In this document: piece by piece, positions 26,171 through 34,413 of the stretch | Position numbering within the stretch: the stretch's first letter is position 1 | How the letters are laid out: every line of letters begins with the position of its first letter | Assembly (NCBI GenBank): GCA_963720235.1 | Contig: OY970389.1 | Coordinates: 682,001 to 746,000 of the forward strand | Direction of reading: 5' to 3' | Length of the DNA: 64,000 nucleotides | From: JACMLC01 sp963720235 | Lineage (GTDB): Bacteria > Acidobacteriota > Blastocatellia > Pyrinomonadales > Pyrinomonadaceae | The notes under the pieces: model-generated | Database searches by the model: none | The model's input: the letters and a program-made list of their open reading frames with translations, nothing else | What the model was told of the DNA's origin: nothing | Translations under genes and position numbers: made by a program

Positions 26171-27130
26171 ATGCGAGCTAAAATATTTGTTCCCCTGCTG
26201 GGGGTTGCGCTCATCGCAGGCTCGGCCCTGACGCCGCGCGCTCAGCAAGACCCTAATGAAGAAGAGGTGCGCGGCTCTTTTATGACCAGCCGCGCGCCAG
26301 CTTCCGGCGGCATCGGCTCTGTCGGCGCAACCGCTTCGAGCGGGGGCAGCAAGTCCACCGGCAGTTCCAGCAGAAATACTGGCCGCAACACTGGCCGCAA
26401 CACTGGCAAGAGCACTGGCAAGACGACTGGCAAAAGCACTGGCAAGGGCGCGGGCGTCAGCACGACTTCGGGCGCGGGAGTGAAGAGCTATTCGCATGCT
26501 CCCATCGGGCTCGGCTACACGATGTACATGCGCAATGCGGCGGGCGACCCGATGCGCGTTGACCCTGAGCGCACTTTCTACGCGGGCGACCGCATACGCC
26601 TTTCGATGGAGCCGAACACGGACGGCTATCTCTATGTCTTCCATACGGAGAATGACGGCGCGCCGACGCTCATCTATCCTGACGCGCGTATTAATGATGG
26701 CGACAATTCCATCGAAGCGCATGTGCCATACGAAGTGCCTTCGCCTTATGAAACCAACCCGAACTGGCGCTGGTTCACCTTTAATGAGCAGCCTGCTCTT
26801 GAGCGTCTTTACATTGTGATTACGCGCGAGCCAATACCGGGCATTCCCATCGGGGATGATCTGACCAAATTTTGTCGGGAAAATAAGGAAAGCTGCCCCT
26901 TGCGCATGTCGCCCGGAAACTGGGCCAAGATAAAGGACAAGCTCAATGCGCGCGTCAAGGTGAGCAAGAGCACGAAGACCTACGGACAGACGCAGACCAC
27001 AGGCGAGCGCGAAGCCACGACGCGCGGTCTTGGATTGGACCAGAGCGCGCCAGAGCCTTCAGTCGTGAGGATGAATGTTTCTTCGACCGAAGGCTTTCTC
27101 GTGACAGCGATTGACCTTGTTCACAGATAA
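26171..27130 (+). CDS. Exported DUF4384-type protein with TGK/TGR repeat linker
   Basis: The ATG at 26171 is preferred: it follows AAGAGGAG and starts a signal peptide (FVPLLGVALIAGSALTPRAQ). A Ser/Gly-rich linker with short repeats (NTGRNTGKSTGKTTGKSTGK) precedes a DUF4384-type domain (IRLSMEPNTDGYLYVFHTEN). This is the same module that ends both upstream kinases, so the protein may compete for or present the same ligand; that is inference. It contains no kinase or protease motif. Confidence 0.75.
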   Translation: MRAKIFVPLLGVALIAGSALTPRAQQDPNEEEVRGSFMTSRAPASGGIGSVGATASSGGSKSTGSSSRNTGRNTGRNTGKSTGKTTGKSTGKGAGVSTTSGAGVKSYSHAPIGLGYTMYMRNAAGDPMRVDPERTFYAGDRIRLSMEPNTDGYLYVFHTENDGAPTLIYPDARINDGDNSIEAHVPYEVPSPYETNPNWRWFTFNEQPALERLYIVITREPIPGIPIGDDLTKFCRENKESCPLRMSPGNWAKIKDKLNARVKVSKSTKTYGQTQTTGEREATTRGLGLDQSAPEPSVVRMNVSSTEGFLVTAIDLVHR

Positions 27131-27362
27131 GTTCATTGAGCGCGGAGAGTTTGAGAGTAAAGCAAACTCATCACACTCCGCACTCTCTGAACTCTTCAGA
27201 CTCATTTTTGGGTTACAAGAAATATCGCATCAATCGTTCATTGTCTGTTCGTTGCTGTGATAGACTCCGCGCCGATTCTTTTCGGCCCGACAGATTGGCC
27301 CAAACTTAAATGCCCCGAAGCGCCTCGCTTCTTTTTGAATTTTCAAGTTATACCGGAGGAAC

Positions 27363-28829
27363 ATGATGAAATCTTTTGCAAAACCCCTCGTTTATTTCAT
27401 CTCCTGCGCGACTATCGCCGCCGGATTGCAAGCACCCGCTGCACGGCTTCACGCGCAAACACTTAACAACCCGACTACACTTAATGCCGTGCTGCCGCAG
27501 GGAGACGGGAAAGCAGCTCTTGCACAGGGAAAGACGCTCCTAAGGCGCGGCAACGCGGAACAGGCTCTCATCTCTTTGGAACAGGCTCTTAAACTTTTTA
27601 CTGCGGCCAATGATGTGAAAGGCATTGCCGAAACGCGTGACTTTCTCGGCGATTTGTACAGCCGTCAGGGCCAGTACAATGTCGCGCTCGCGCATTTCCA
27701 GAAAGCGAGCGAGTCTTACGCCTCCGCCAACGATACATACAATGCCAATCTGATGCTCGCCAAGACTGGCGACATGTTCTTCCGCGCAGGGATGGTCAAC
27801 GAGTCGCGCGATGCTTACTCGAAGATGAACGTGACCAAGATTGACACGAGCGCGGCAGGCACTGCCAAAGATGTGCAGAACAAAGCCAGCAAAGGCACAA
27901 GCCTCTTCGGCAAAGCGCGCGGCATCGCTTCCGGCGGGCCAAGCCTTTCGACGGCAAGTGATGCAGCCTCGCTCGGTGCGGATGTCAAGAACACCATCGA
28001 GCAGGAGCAAGAGAAGTATCGCCAGTACATCATCTATTCCATCTACGAACTCGGCATGGGCCGTCTCGATTTCGCAAACAACAATCACGAAAGCGCGAAG
28101 ACGCATTTCAGCAACGCGCTCGCCGCCGCAGACAATCCGCTCTACGGAAAAATCAAACACGCGCGTCGCTGGCGCATCGCCTCGCGCACTTCTCTCGGCG
28201 ACATAGCTCTCTTGCAGGGACGCTTTCCAGACGCCGTCAAGCTTTACACTGCTGCGACCGATGGAGCACGCAAAGACAATCGCGCAGACCTGCGCTGGCC
28301 CGCGCAACGCGGCATAGGCAAGGCCAAGTGGATGCAGGCCAACGGAGAGAAAGACCAGAAGAAGGCCGTGAAGGGAAGAGAAGAAGCGATTGCTGCTTAC
28401 CGCGATGCGCTTGTCACCATCGAAGGCTTGCGCGAGGGAAGCCTCAGCGCAGACGAATCTCGCTCGACGTTTCTGGCGACAACCAAAGATGTGTTCGATG
28501 AAGCAGCAGGAGCTTTGGCCGAAAGAGCTTTGATGGCTGCCACTCCGGGTGCTCCGCTCGCTGGCGCGGCTCTCACAGATGCCGCCGAAGCATTTAAGAT
28601 TGTCGAGCAAAGCAGAGCGCGTTCTCTCTTGGACATGCTCGGAGAATCGAATGTCAACATCACGGAAGGCGTTCCCGCAGACCTCTTGAAGCGCAAGCAG
28701 GACAACTTGAATCGCCAGCAGGAGATTGCGCAGGAGATGGCAGGCGTGGGTGGGACGGAAGAAGGCAAGAAAAAATCCAACGCCGATCTGGAAAACGAGT
28801 CTGACACAGCTTCAGACGGAATACGATAG
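27363..28829 (+). CDS. TPR-CHAT protein, N-terminal TPR part (frameshifted)
   Basis: A 488-residue frame with signal peptide (LVYFISCATIAAGLQAPAA) and several tetratricopeptide repeats (for example AEQALISLEQALKLFTAAND and YNVALAHFQKASESYASAND). The start follows a strong GGAGG. The frame runs out at 28829 after a non-homologous tail. The protein clearly continues in the next frame from about 28801, and dropping T28800 gives an uninterrupted ENELTQLQTEYDSIE. An intact gene would encode about 938 residues. The break may be a real mutation or a sequence error. Confidence 0.75.
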   Translation: MMKSFAKPLVYFISCATIAAGLQAPAARLHAQTLNNPTTLNAVLPQGDGKAALAQGKTLLRRGNAEQALISLEQALKLFTAANDVKGIAETRDFLGDLYSRQGQYNVALAHFQKASESYASANDTYNANLMLAKTGDMFFRAGMVNESRDAYSKMNVTKIDTSAAGTAKDVQNKASKGTSLFGKARGIASGGPSLSTASDAASLGADVKNTIEQEQEKYRQYIIYSIYELGMGRLDFANNNHESAKTHFSNALAAADNPLYGKIKHARRWRIASRTSLGDIALLQGRFPDAVKLYTAATDGARKDNRADLRWPAQRGIGKAKWMQANGEKDQKKAVKGREEAIAAYRDALVTIEGLREGSLSADESRSTFLATTKDVFDEAAGALAERALMAATPGAPLAGAALTDAAEAFKIVEQSRARSLLDMLGESNVNITEGVPADLLKRKQDNLNRQQEIAQEMAGVGGTEEGKKKSNADLENESDTASDGIR

Positions 28830-30180
28830 CATTGAGAATCAGATTCGTGCAGCCAGCCCGAAGTATGCTTCGCTCACTTTGCCGCAGCCTTTGACGCTCG
28901 CGGAAGTTCAACAGCAAGTGCTTGACGATAAGACCGCGCTCCTTGAATACAATCTCGGCGCGAAAGATTCTTACATGTGGGCAGTGACGCAGAGCGGCGT
29001 CTCGCTTTATAAGCTGCCCGCGCGCGCAAGCGTTGACCAGCAGGCTCTGGAGCTTCGCGCGCAACTGATTCCCGAAAAATTCAGGACGCCGATTGCGGGA
29101 ATCAACACTGCTCCGACGCGCGGCCTCGGTCTCGCTTCCGGCCCGCCGCCAGCCAACGCGAGCGCGTTTGCCACTGCCTCGAACAATCTCTACAAGACTG
29201 TCATCGAGCCAGCCTCCGCAATCATTGGCGACAAGCGCATGCTCATCGTCGCGGACGGCGCGCTCAACTACATTCCGTTCGAGGCGTTGATCAAAACGAC
29301 TGGCACAGATTACTCTGCGCTTCCATATCTCATAACGACCAATGAGATTGTCTATGCTCCTTCGGCTTCGGTCGTCGGAGTTATCAGAAAACAATCTGCT
29401 GCCAAGCCGACCGGCAAAAGTGTGTTGCTCGTCGCGGATCCTGTTTTTAACTCGAATGACCCGCGCGCTAAAGGCGCAGCCGGATCAACGACTGCGGGCG
29501 GCGCAGACACGCGCGGGCTGGGACTCTCAAGCGCGTTGACAGATGTGGCCGGCACTCCTGCTGCTCAGGCAACAGGCGCGCCCGCTCAAGGCCTCATGCT
29601 CTCGCGCCTCAACGGCACGCGCACAGAGGCAGAGAAGATTGCTCTCTTAACCAAGCAGAGCGGCGGCACCGCTGATGTCTGGCTCGACCTCAATGCCAAC
29701 GAAGCCAATATCCAGTCCAAGGATTTAAGAAACTATCGTGTGGTGCATGTGGCAACTCATGGCCTCTTGAATGCCGAACGTCCACAGTTCACAGGCCTTG
29801 TGCTCTCTCTGGTCGGCAACAAATCCGGCGACGGCTTCCTCCGAACGGATGAGATTTTCAATCTCAAGCTGGGCTCACCGCTGGTCATGCTCTCGGCCTG
29901 CGAGACAGGCTTAGGCAAGGAGAAGAGAGGAGAAGGCGTGATTGGCCTGACGCGTGCATTTATGTATGCAGGCGCGCCGACAGTGGGAGTGAGTTTGTGG
30001 TCAGTGTCTGACAATTCGACGGCGGAGTTGATGACAGACTTTTACAAGCGGATGTTGACGGGACAGGGGATGGCGCCATCGGCAGCGATGAGAGCGGCGC
30101 AACAGCAGATGATCGCGGGCAAGAAGTACTCTGCGCCGTATTACTGGGCTCCGTTTGTCCTCGTCGGTGAATGGCGTTAA
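28726..30180 (+). CDS. TPR-CHAT protein, C-terminal CHAT peptidase-like part (frameshifted)
   Basis: True protein sequence begins about 28801, where this frame takes over from the upstream one; the first 25 residues of the open frame are out-of-frame translation. A helical segment is followed by a full CHAT domain. The catalytic dyad is intact: His345 of the frame in VHVATHG and Cys392 in LSACETGLG. CHAT proteins are caspase-like peptidases. Here an N-terminal signal peptide in the upstream frame implies the mature protein is outside the cytoplasm. It lies downstream of the two kinases and the secreted DUF4384-type gene. Confidence 0.75.
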   Translation: MRRRWQAWVGRKKARKNPTPIWKTSLTQLQTEYDSIENQIRAASPKYASLTLPQPLTLAEVQQQVLDDKTALLEYNLGAKDSYMWAVTQSGVSLYKLPARASVDQQALELRAQLIPEKFRTPIAGINTAPTRGLGLASGPPPANASAFATASNNLYKTVIEPASAIIGDKRMLIVADGALNYIPFEALIKTTGTDYSALPYLITTNEIVYAPSASVVGVIRKQSAAKPTGKSVLLVADPVFNSNDPRAKGAAGSTTAGGADTRGLGLSSALTDVAGTPAAQATGAPAQGLMLSRLNGTRTEAEKIALLTKQSGGTADVWLDLNANEANIQSKDLRNYRVVHVATHGLLNAERPQFTGLVLSLVGNKSGDGFLRTDEIFNLKLGSPLVMLSACETGLGKEKRGEGVIGLTRAFMYAGAPTVGVSLWSVSDNSTAELMTDFYKRMLTGQGMAPSAAMRAAQQQMIAGKKYSAPYYWAPFVLVGEWR

Positions 30181-30201
30181 GCGCGAAGCGCTCTAAAAAG
30201 A

Positions 30202-30314
30202 GTTTCCCGCAAAGGCGCAAAGGCGCAAAGAAAGACGCGAAGAGAGCTTTCAAGATAATCGATAGTTCTCTTTGCGTCTTCATCTTTGCGCCTTTGCGCC
30301 TTTGCGGGAGATTT
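30202..30314. repeat. R1 palindromic repeat, copy 4
   Basis: The left arm is TTTCCCGCAAAGGCGCAAAG, the centre is AGCTTTCAAGATAATCG, and the right arm is CTTTGCGCCTTTGCGCCTTT ending in GCGGGA. It sits between the CHAT gene and the next lipoprotein gene and could attenuate read-through. Confidence 0.88.
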
Positions 30315-30419
30315 TCTTTGTCAGAACTTTATCAGAATTATGACAGGACTTTTGGCCCAGCTTTATCGGATGATGCTGCGCGTAGTCGTTAATATTAATT
30401 TTAAGGAAGGAAACAGAAG

Positions 30420-31265
30420 ATGCGTCATAAGCTAAATTCACTTTTCGGTCTGGCAGTCATCCTGTTGGCTGCGCTGGCCTGCAACTATAGTTTCACGACG
30501 GCGAACATCAGCAGCGTGAAAGTGAGCAAGGAAAAGAGCGCGGCGACGGAGACCAGCACCTTCGAGCCGAGGGCTACCGTGTACGTGGTCGCGCAAATCT
30601 CTAACACGAGCGACAAGCACAAGGTCACGAGCCGCGTGCTCTATGAAGATGTGCAGGGACAAAGCTCCGGCAAGCTTGTGCCGGGCGCGGACACGACGAT
30701 TGATGTGCCGGGCGCGGCGGCTGCGACCTTCACGCTCACGCCGCCGGGTTCTGGATGGGAGCCGGGCAGATATAAAGTCGAAGTCACGATGAAGAATGAA
30801 GACGGCAAGCAGATAGACCAGAAGACCACAGGCTTTACTGTCGAAGGCGAGAGCGCAAGCCGGGAGGCTACAGAAACATCTAGCGCAAACAGCAGCAACT
30901 CTGCTTCAAATTCTACAGACTCAGCACGCCTCACGGATGTCAAACTGACTGCGGACAACAGCAGCGAGCCGGAGCGTTCGCAGGACACCTTTGGGCCAAA
31001 CGATTTTATTTATGTCATGTACACGATGGAGAATGTGCCGCGTCGTGCCACAGTCTATTGCAATATGTACATGGACAATGGAGATAAAACTCCGCTCCGC
31101 TCGCTTTCTTACATGAACCCGCCTGAGCCGAAGTTCGCAGAAAGGTTCGACCTTGACCCGGAGGTCGGCTGGGCGGACGGCACGCATCTGATAGAGCTTT
31201 CATACAGGGCCAACCCGGATGCGGAGCCGGCTGTCTTGAAAACCTTGAAAGTAAATATCAGGTAG
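30420..31265 (+). CDS. Lipoprotein with two similar beta domains
   Basis: A 281-residue protein. The signal sequence ends in ILLAALAC, an acceptable lipobox. Two related segments follow: FEPRATVYVVAQISNTSDKH, ending in GRYKVEV, and FGPNDFIYVMYTMENVPRRA, ending in GTHLIELSYR. They are joined by a Ser/Asn/Thr linker, which suggests an internal duplication of an Ig-like fold. The start has AAGGA upstream. It is the last gene of the co-directional signalling block; function unknown. Confidence 0.7.
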   Translation: MRHKLNSLFGLAVILLAALACNYSFTTANISSVKVSKEKSAATETSTFEPRATVYVVAQISNTSDKHKVTSRVLYEDVQGQSSGKLVPGADTTIDVPGAAAATFTLTPPGSGWEPGRYKVEVTMKNEDGKQIDQKTTGFTVEGESASREATETSSANSSNSASNSTDSARLTDVKLTADNSSEPERSQDTFGPNDFIYVMYTMENVPRRATVYCNMYMDNGDKTPLRSLSYMNPPEPKFAERFDLDPEVGWADGTHLIELSYRANPDAEPAVLKTLKVNIR

Positions 31266-31266
31266 A

Positions 31267-31347
31267 GAAATGCAAAATTAAAAATGTAAAATGCAAAATG
31301 AAAACAGATTCATATTTTTGCATTTTACATTTTGCATTTTGCATTTC
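31267..31347. repeat. R5 palindromic repeat (TTTTGCATTTTG family)
   Basis: The left arm is iterated AAATGTAAAATGCAAAATG. The right arm is CATTTTACATTTTGCATTTT and a further TGCATTT. It begins 2 bp after the lipoprotein stop and could form a long hairpin in the transcript. The remaining 140 bp to the next gene show nothing distinct. Confidence 0.8.
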
Positions 31348-31489
31348 CCTACGCGCTTGCCGCTCGTCGCGTTTGTAAGCTACTGTAAATGAGACAAGCG
31401 GCAGTTAAGTGATTTATGACAGCGATGCTCATCGCGGCTTCGGCTGTTTGTCATGAGATAAAGAAACGCTCTTGGGAGGTTTGTCTTCG

Positions 31490-31843
31490 ATGATGTCAGA
31501 ACGCGCCGGACAGAAAGCTCCGTTCGAGTCTCTGGAAAACACACAATCGCTGGAAGAACTTTTTCGGCTTTCGCATAACCATCCGGTTATCCTTTTCAAA
31601 CACAGCCTGACGTGTCCCATCAGCAGCGCGGCTTACAATGAGATGTCGCGCCTGACGACGGATGTCGCGCTCGTCGTTGTGCAGCGTGCGCGCGAGGTGT
31701 CGAATGAAGTGGAGATGCGCACGGGCATCAGGCACGAATCGCCGCAGGCCATTATTCTGCGCAACGGCGAGGCCGTGTGGAATGCTTCGCACTGGCGCAT
31801 CACTTCGGATGCAGTCGAGCAGGCCGTGCGCGAGCATCAATAG
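31490..31843 (+). CDS. ytxJ: YtxJ-like monothiol bacilliredoxin
   Basis: Translation from ATG 31490, 10 nt after GGGAGG, gives about 117 residues. FKHSLTCPISSAAYNEM is the YtxJ signature: a thioredoxin-like fold with a single Cys where thioredoxins have CxxC. In Firmicutes YtxJ is part of the bacillithiol redox system, so this organism may use bacillithiol (inference). DUF971 and a response regulator follow with short gaps. Confidence 0.82.
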   Translation: MMSERAGQKAPFESLENTQSLEELFRLSHNHPVILFKHSLTCPISSAAYNEMSRLTTDVALVVVQRAREVSNEVEMRTGIRHESPQAIILRNGEAVWNASHWRITSDAVEQAVREHQ

Positions 31844-31872
31844 CATCAGACTTTGCGCTTGAGAAACTTTTG

Positions 31873-32217
31873 ATGAGTGAAGTCAGCGAAAGACGCGGCC
31901 CTGCGATTGAGCCGCGCGAGATTATGCAGGAAGGCGATAGCGGCCTTCGCATCACCTGGGCTGATGAGCATGTCTGCCATTATGTTGCTGCGGAACTGCG
32001 CCGCGCGTGTCCCTGCGCGCAGTGCGTCAATGAATGGACGGGCCAGCGCATGCTCAAGCCCGAAGCCGTTTCGGATGAACTGACAATCAAAGACATCGCT
32101 ATCGTTGGTCGCTATGCGCTGAATTTTGTCTGGAGCGACGGGCATGAGACAGGCATCTATAGCTTTCGTTACCTGCGCGAGTTTTGCGAGCAGCAAGAGT
32201 CTGCCGTCGCTCAATAG
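31873..32217 (+). CDS. DUF971 domain protein
   Basis: The ATG at 31873 gives 114 residues; the longer frame from 31777 overlaps the previous gene and is unlikely. The pattern LRITWADEHVCHYVAAELRR, then CPCAQCVNEWTG, and FVWSDGHETGIYSFRYLR defines DUF971, the N-terminal zinc-binding-like domain of gamma-butyrobetaine hydroxylases, here stand-alone. Stand-alone copies are often near Fe-S and redox genes; function unproven. Confidence 0.88.
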   Translation: MSEVSERRGPAIEPREIMQEGDSGLRITWADEHVCHYVAAELRRACPCAQCVNEWTGQRMLKPEAVSDELTIKDIAIVGRYALNFVWSDGHETGIYSFRYLREFCEQQESAVAQ

Positions 32218-32244
32218 CTTTGCCGTGCTCTCTTTGAAACCCTG

Positions 32245-32619
32245 ATGACTGAGGCCAAGAAAATCTTAGTGGTCGAAGACGACGATGTTGCGCGTGAGTT
32301 GATGTGCCGCGCGCTTGAGAGACGCGGTTATCAGGTCTTTGCTGCGGAGGACGGCGTGCGCGGTTATGAAGAGGCCGTGAGCTCTCGCCCGGATTTAGTC
32401 ATCACGGACATCAACATGCCCGGAGCGGACGGTGTGCATCTGGTGCGCCGCATACGCGACACGACGGACATTTCTCAAGTCCCTATTCTGGTGACGACCG
32501 GATTTGGCACAGGCAACGCGAGCTTCTCGCTTGCGCAGGGAGCGACGGCCTACGAGCCAAAGCCGCTCGACCCGCAGAGTTTTATGGCGACGGTGGAAAG
32601 ATTGTTAGGAGACATTTGA
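32245..32619 (+). CDS. CheY-like response regulator
   Basis: A 124-residue receiver domain without an output domain. The acidic pocket is VVEDDD, the phospho-acceptor is Asp55 in VITDINMPG, the conserved Thr is in VTTG, and Lys106 is in AYEPKPLD. No histidine kinase gene is adjacent, so its partner lies elsewhere. It is 28 bp after DUF971, probably co-transcribed. Confidence 0.92.
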   Translation: MTEAKKILVVEDDDVARELMCRALERRGYQVFAAEDGVRGYEEAVSSRPDLVITDINMPGADGVHLVRRIRDTTDISQVPILVTTGFGTGNASFSLAQGATAYEPKPLDPQSFMATVERLLGDI

Positions 32620-32654
32620 ACTGCTTCAATCCCTTTGCGCGCTTATGTTTTTCT

Positions 32655-32712
32655 CTTTGCGCCACCAGCGTGAAACAACAACGAACGGTTCGCGCAAAGG
32701 CGCAAAGAAAAG
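32655..32712. repeat. R1b repeat, inverted partner of 15508-15564
   Basis: It contains CTTTGCGCCACCAGCG and CGCAAAGGCGCAAAG around the core AACGAACGGTT. The copy at 15508-15564 is the same unit on the other strand, with 53 of 57 positions alike. The flanks on both sides carry further decayed R1 sequence (about 32628-32745). Confidence 0.8.
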
Positions 32713-32799
32713 AAAGACCCAAGCGCGCTAAGGGTTGAAGCATTTTCTTTCTTGAGTTTTGATATAGTCTCTTTAACAATTTAGAACAAGGGGAAGCGA

Positions 32800-33069
32800 A
32801 TGACGGAAGTAATTGGCTGGGTCAGTTCTCTGATACTGGTGCTGACCATCGGCAAGCAGATTTACAAACAATGGCATGAGGATTCAAGCGAAGGCGTCTC
32901 CAAGTGGCTCTTCGTCGGGCAGATTTCCGCCTCGCTCGGCTTTACGATTTATAGCTGGCTGGTCAATAACTGGGTCTTCGTCGTCACCAATTCGCTGATG
33001 CTCTTAAACGGCCTGCTCGGTCTGGGCATCGTGATTCATCATCGCCGCAGACGCGCACAGAAGGCTTGA
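32800..33069 (+). CDS. SemiSWEET-type sugar transporter
   Basis: An 89-residue protein with three membrane helices, the size of a SemiSWEET, which works as a dimer to move mono- or disaccharides down a gradient. The first helix carries LVLTIGKQIYKQW, a variant of the PQ-loop motif in which the usual Pro is replaced. The start follows AAGGGG. The next gene begins 15 bp downstream. Confidence 0.85.
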   Translation: MTEVIGWVSSLILVLTIGKQIYKQWHEDSSEGVSKWLFVGQISASLGFTIYSWLVNNWVFVVTNSLMLLNGLLGLGIVIHHRRRRAQKA

Positions 33070-33084
33070 CGATACGGATTGCTT

Positions 33085-33681
33085 ATGAGTTTGTGGAGCG
33101 TCATTGCGCAGAGGATTCTTGGCAGGGCTGCTGTCTCGCGTTTGAGTGAAGCTGAGATGGCACAGCTCACAAGCATCGCGCTCACGAAAGATGAAGCGGA
33201 ATTGACGGAAGCTCTTTCAACGCTCGCGCCTGTAGAGTTAAGAGAGGTTGCGCGCGAAGTGTTGCGTGTGCGCTCCGATGAAGCTCTTAAAGTTTTGCAG
33301 GATTGCGCGCCCTGCTATGAATTGCTGGCGAGTGGCGGGTATAACCCTGTGGCGTTACTTGGAAAATTGCGGGACAATATCGGACGGCCTTTTGGGCAGA
33401 TGGACATAGACGAGAGCGGTGGCGGCGGCTCGCAACGCGGGCAGGGCTTTGAGACGCACATACGCTTTGGCCCAAGAGAATTTTTGACAGGCACTTCGCT
33501 CGACGGCATGAGCGTGCGCGAGAGCCAGCTACAGGTTATCCTGCATGAGTTGGCGCACGCCGCCGGAGACGTGATTCCGCCAGACGGCGGCAATCCCGCA
33601 GAGAGCGTGCGCAACCAGCAGCGCATCACACGCGCCTGCTTGCCAGAGACATACGAAAGGATTAAAAGAAGTGAGCAGTAG
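33085..33681 (+). CDS. HExxH-containing hypothetical protein
   Basis: About 198 residues from ATG 33085. A helical N-terminal half is followed by VILHELAHAAGDVIPPDGGN, a zincin-like HExxH motif with an Asp three residues after the second His. No signal peptide is seen, so it would be cytoplasmic. A Gly-rich loop (ESGGGGSQRGQGFE) precedes it. The stop codon and last residues (SEQ) fall inside the left arm of an R4 repeat. Confidence 0.65.
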   Translation: MSLWSVIAQRILGRAAVSRLSEAEMAQLTSIALTKDEAELTEALSTLAPVELREVAREVLRVRSDEALKVLQDCAPCYELLASGGYNPVALLGKLRDNIGRPFGQMDIDESGGGGSQRGQGFETHIRFGPREFLTGTSLDGMSVRESQLQVILHELAHAAGDVIPPDGGNPAESVRNQQRITRACLPETYERIKRSEQ

Positions 33682-33753
33682 GCAGTGAGCAGCGGGCAGT
33701 AGAAAAGCTTGTGTCTTTCTACTGCCCACTGCTCACTGCCCACTGCTCACTGT
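33671..33753. repeat. R4 palindromic repeat (GAGCAGTGGGCAGT family)
   Basis: The left arm is GTGAGCAGTAGGCAGTGAGC plus AGCGGGCAGTAG, the centre is AAAAGCTTGTGTCTTT, and the right arm is CTACTGCCCACTGCTCACTG repeated. It spans the stop codon of the previous gene and ends 6 bp before the ATG at 33760. Confidence 0.85.
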
Positions 33754-33759
33754 TCCACC

Positions 33760-34035
33760 ATGCTTCAAGAAAAAGATTTTTTCGACGAGAGACAGGAGAC
33801 AAAGCGCGCGACTTTCAGTTGCCCGCATTGCCGCGAGCGCGCAGAATATGATGTGCGCTGGATGACGCGCAGGAAAAAGAGTCAGCTGCCGCGCGGGGCC
33901 AATGAGCAGGATCGCGCGCGCTTTGCCAAGTCGCGCGATTACATGGTGCGTATAGACGACATGCTCGCCTGCAAGAATATGCGCTGCCGCAGACGCTTTG
34001 AGATTCCCAATTCGCAATCGGTAGTCTTTATTTGA
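33760..34035 (+). CDS. Small zinc-ribbon-like protein
   Basis: About 91 residues from ATG 33760; the frame upstream of this is repeat sequence. Two Cys pairs, FSCPHCRERA and LACKNMRCRR, could bind one zinc. The middle is Arg/Lys-rich. The R4 repeat ends just before the start, so no ribosome site is seen. Function unknown. Confidence 0.6.
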   Translation: MLQEKDFFDERQETKRATFSCPHCRERAEYDVRWMTRRKKSQLPRGANEQDRARFAKSRDYMVRIDDMLACKNMRCRRRFEIPNSQSVVFI

Positions 34036-34065
34036 CGACAAAAACTTTGAGGAGAGAAAACTGAG

Positions 34066-34284
34066 ATGGACGAACTCATCAAAAAAGTTTCAGAGCGCAC
34101 TGGGCTCGGAGAAGATAAAGCACGGACTGCTGTGGATACTGTGGTCGGATTTTTGAAAGACAAGCTGCCGGGGCCAATCGGCGGGCAGATTGATAATGTC
34201 TTGAACAGCAGCGGCGGCATGATTGCCGACAAGGCCGGAGACCTCATCGGCGGCATCGGCGGTATGTTCGGTAAGAAAGACTAA
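34066..34284 (+). CDS. Small DUF2267/DUF2780-like helical protein
   Basis: A 72-residue protein. The N-terminal helix pair MDELIKKVSERTGLGEDKAR and AVDTVVGFLKDKLPGPIGGQ resembles the start of DUF2267/DUF2780-type proteins. A Gly-rich tail (DLIGGIGGMFGKKD) follows. The start has GAGGAG upstream. It may be co-transcribed with the zinc-ribbon gene 30 bp before it. Confidence 0.65.
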   Translation: MDELIKKVSERTGLGEDKARTAVDTVVGFLKDKLPGPIGGQIDNVLNSSGGMIADKAGDLIGGIGGMFGKKD

Positions 34285-34288
34285 GAGA

Positions 34289-34401
34289 GTTTCCCGCAAA
34301 GGCGCAAAGACGCAAAGAAAGCACTCAAAGGTGTTGAGTTATGACTTCGCTTGGATGCTTTCTTCGCGTCTTCTTTGCGCCTTTGCGCCTTTGCGGGAAA
34401 A
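34289..34401. repeat. R1 palindromic repeat, copy 5
   Basis: The left arm is GTTTCCCGCAAAGGCGCAAA, the centre is GACTTCGCTTGGATGCTTTC, and the right arm is CTTTGCGCCTTTGCGCCTTT ending in GCGGGAAA. It lies between two convergent genes and 4 bp after a stop codon. Confidence 0.88.
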
Positions 34402-34413
34402 TTTTTAATTTAT

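Noticed and set aside
27146..27210. Possible terminator or repeat after the secreted DUF4384-type gene
   Set aside because: Only a 7-bp GAGTTTG/CAAACTC stem and loosely related GAGTGCGGAGT copies were found; too weak to call. The rest of this 232-bp gap shows nothing distinct.
30171..30392. Small ORF over the R1 repeat after the CHAT gene
   Set aside because: Its sequence (SFPQRRKGAKKDAKR...) is a translation of the R1 repeat, as are similar frames at 9173, 16710, 34223 and 46141.
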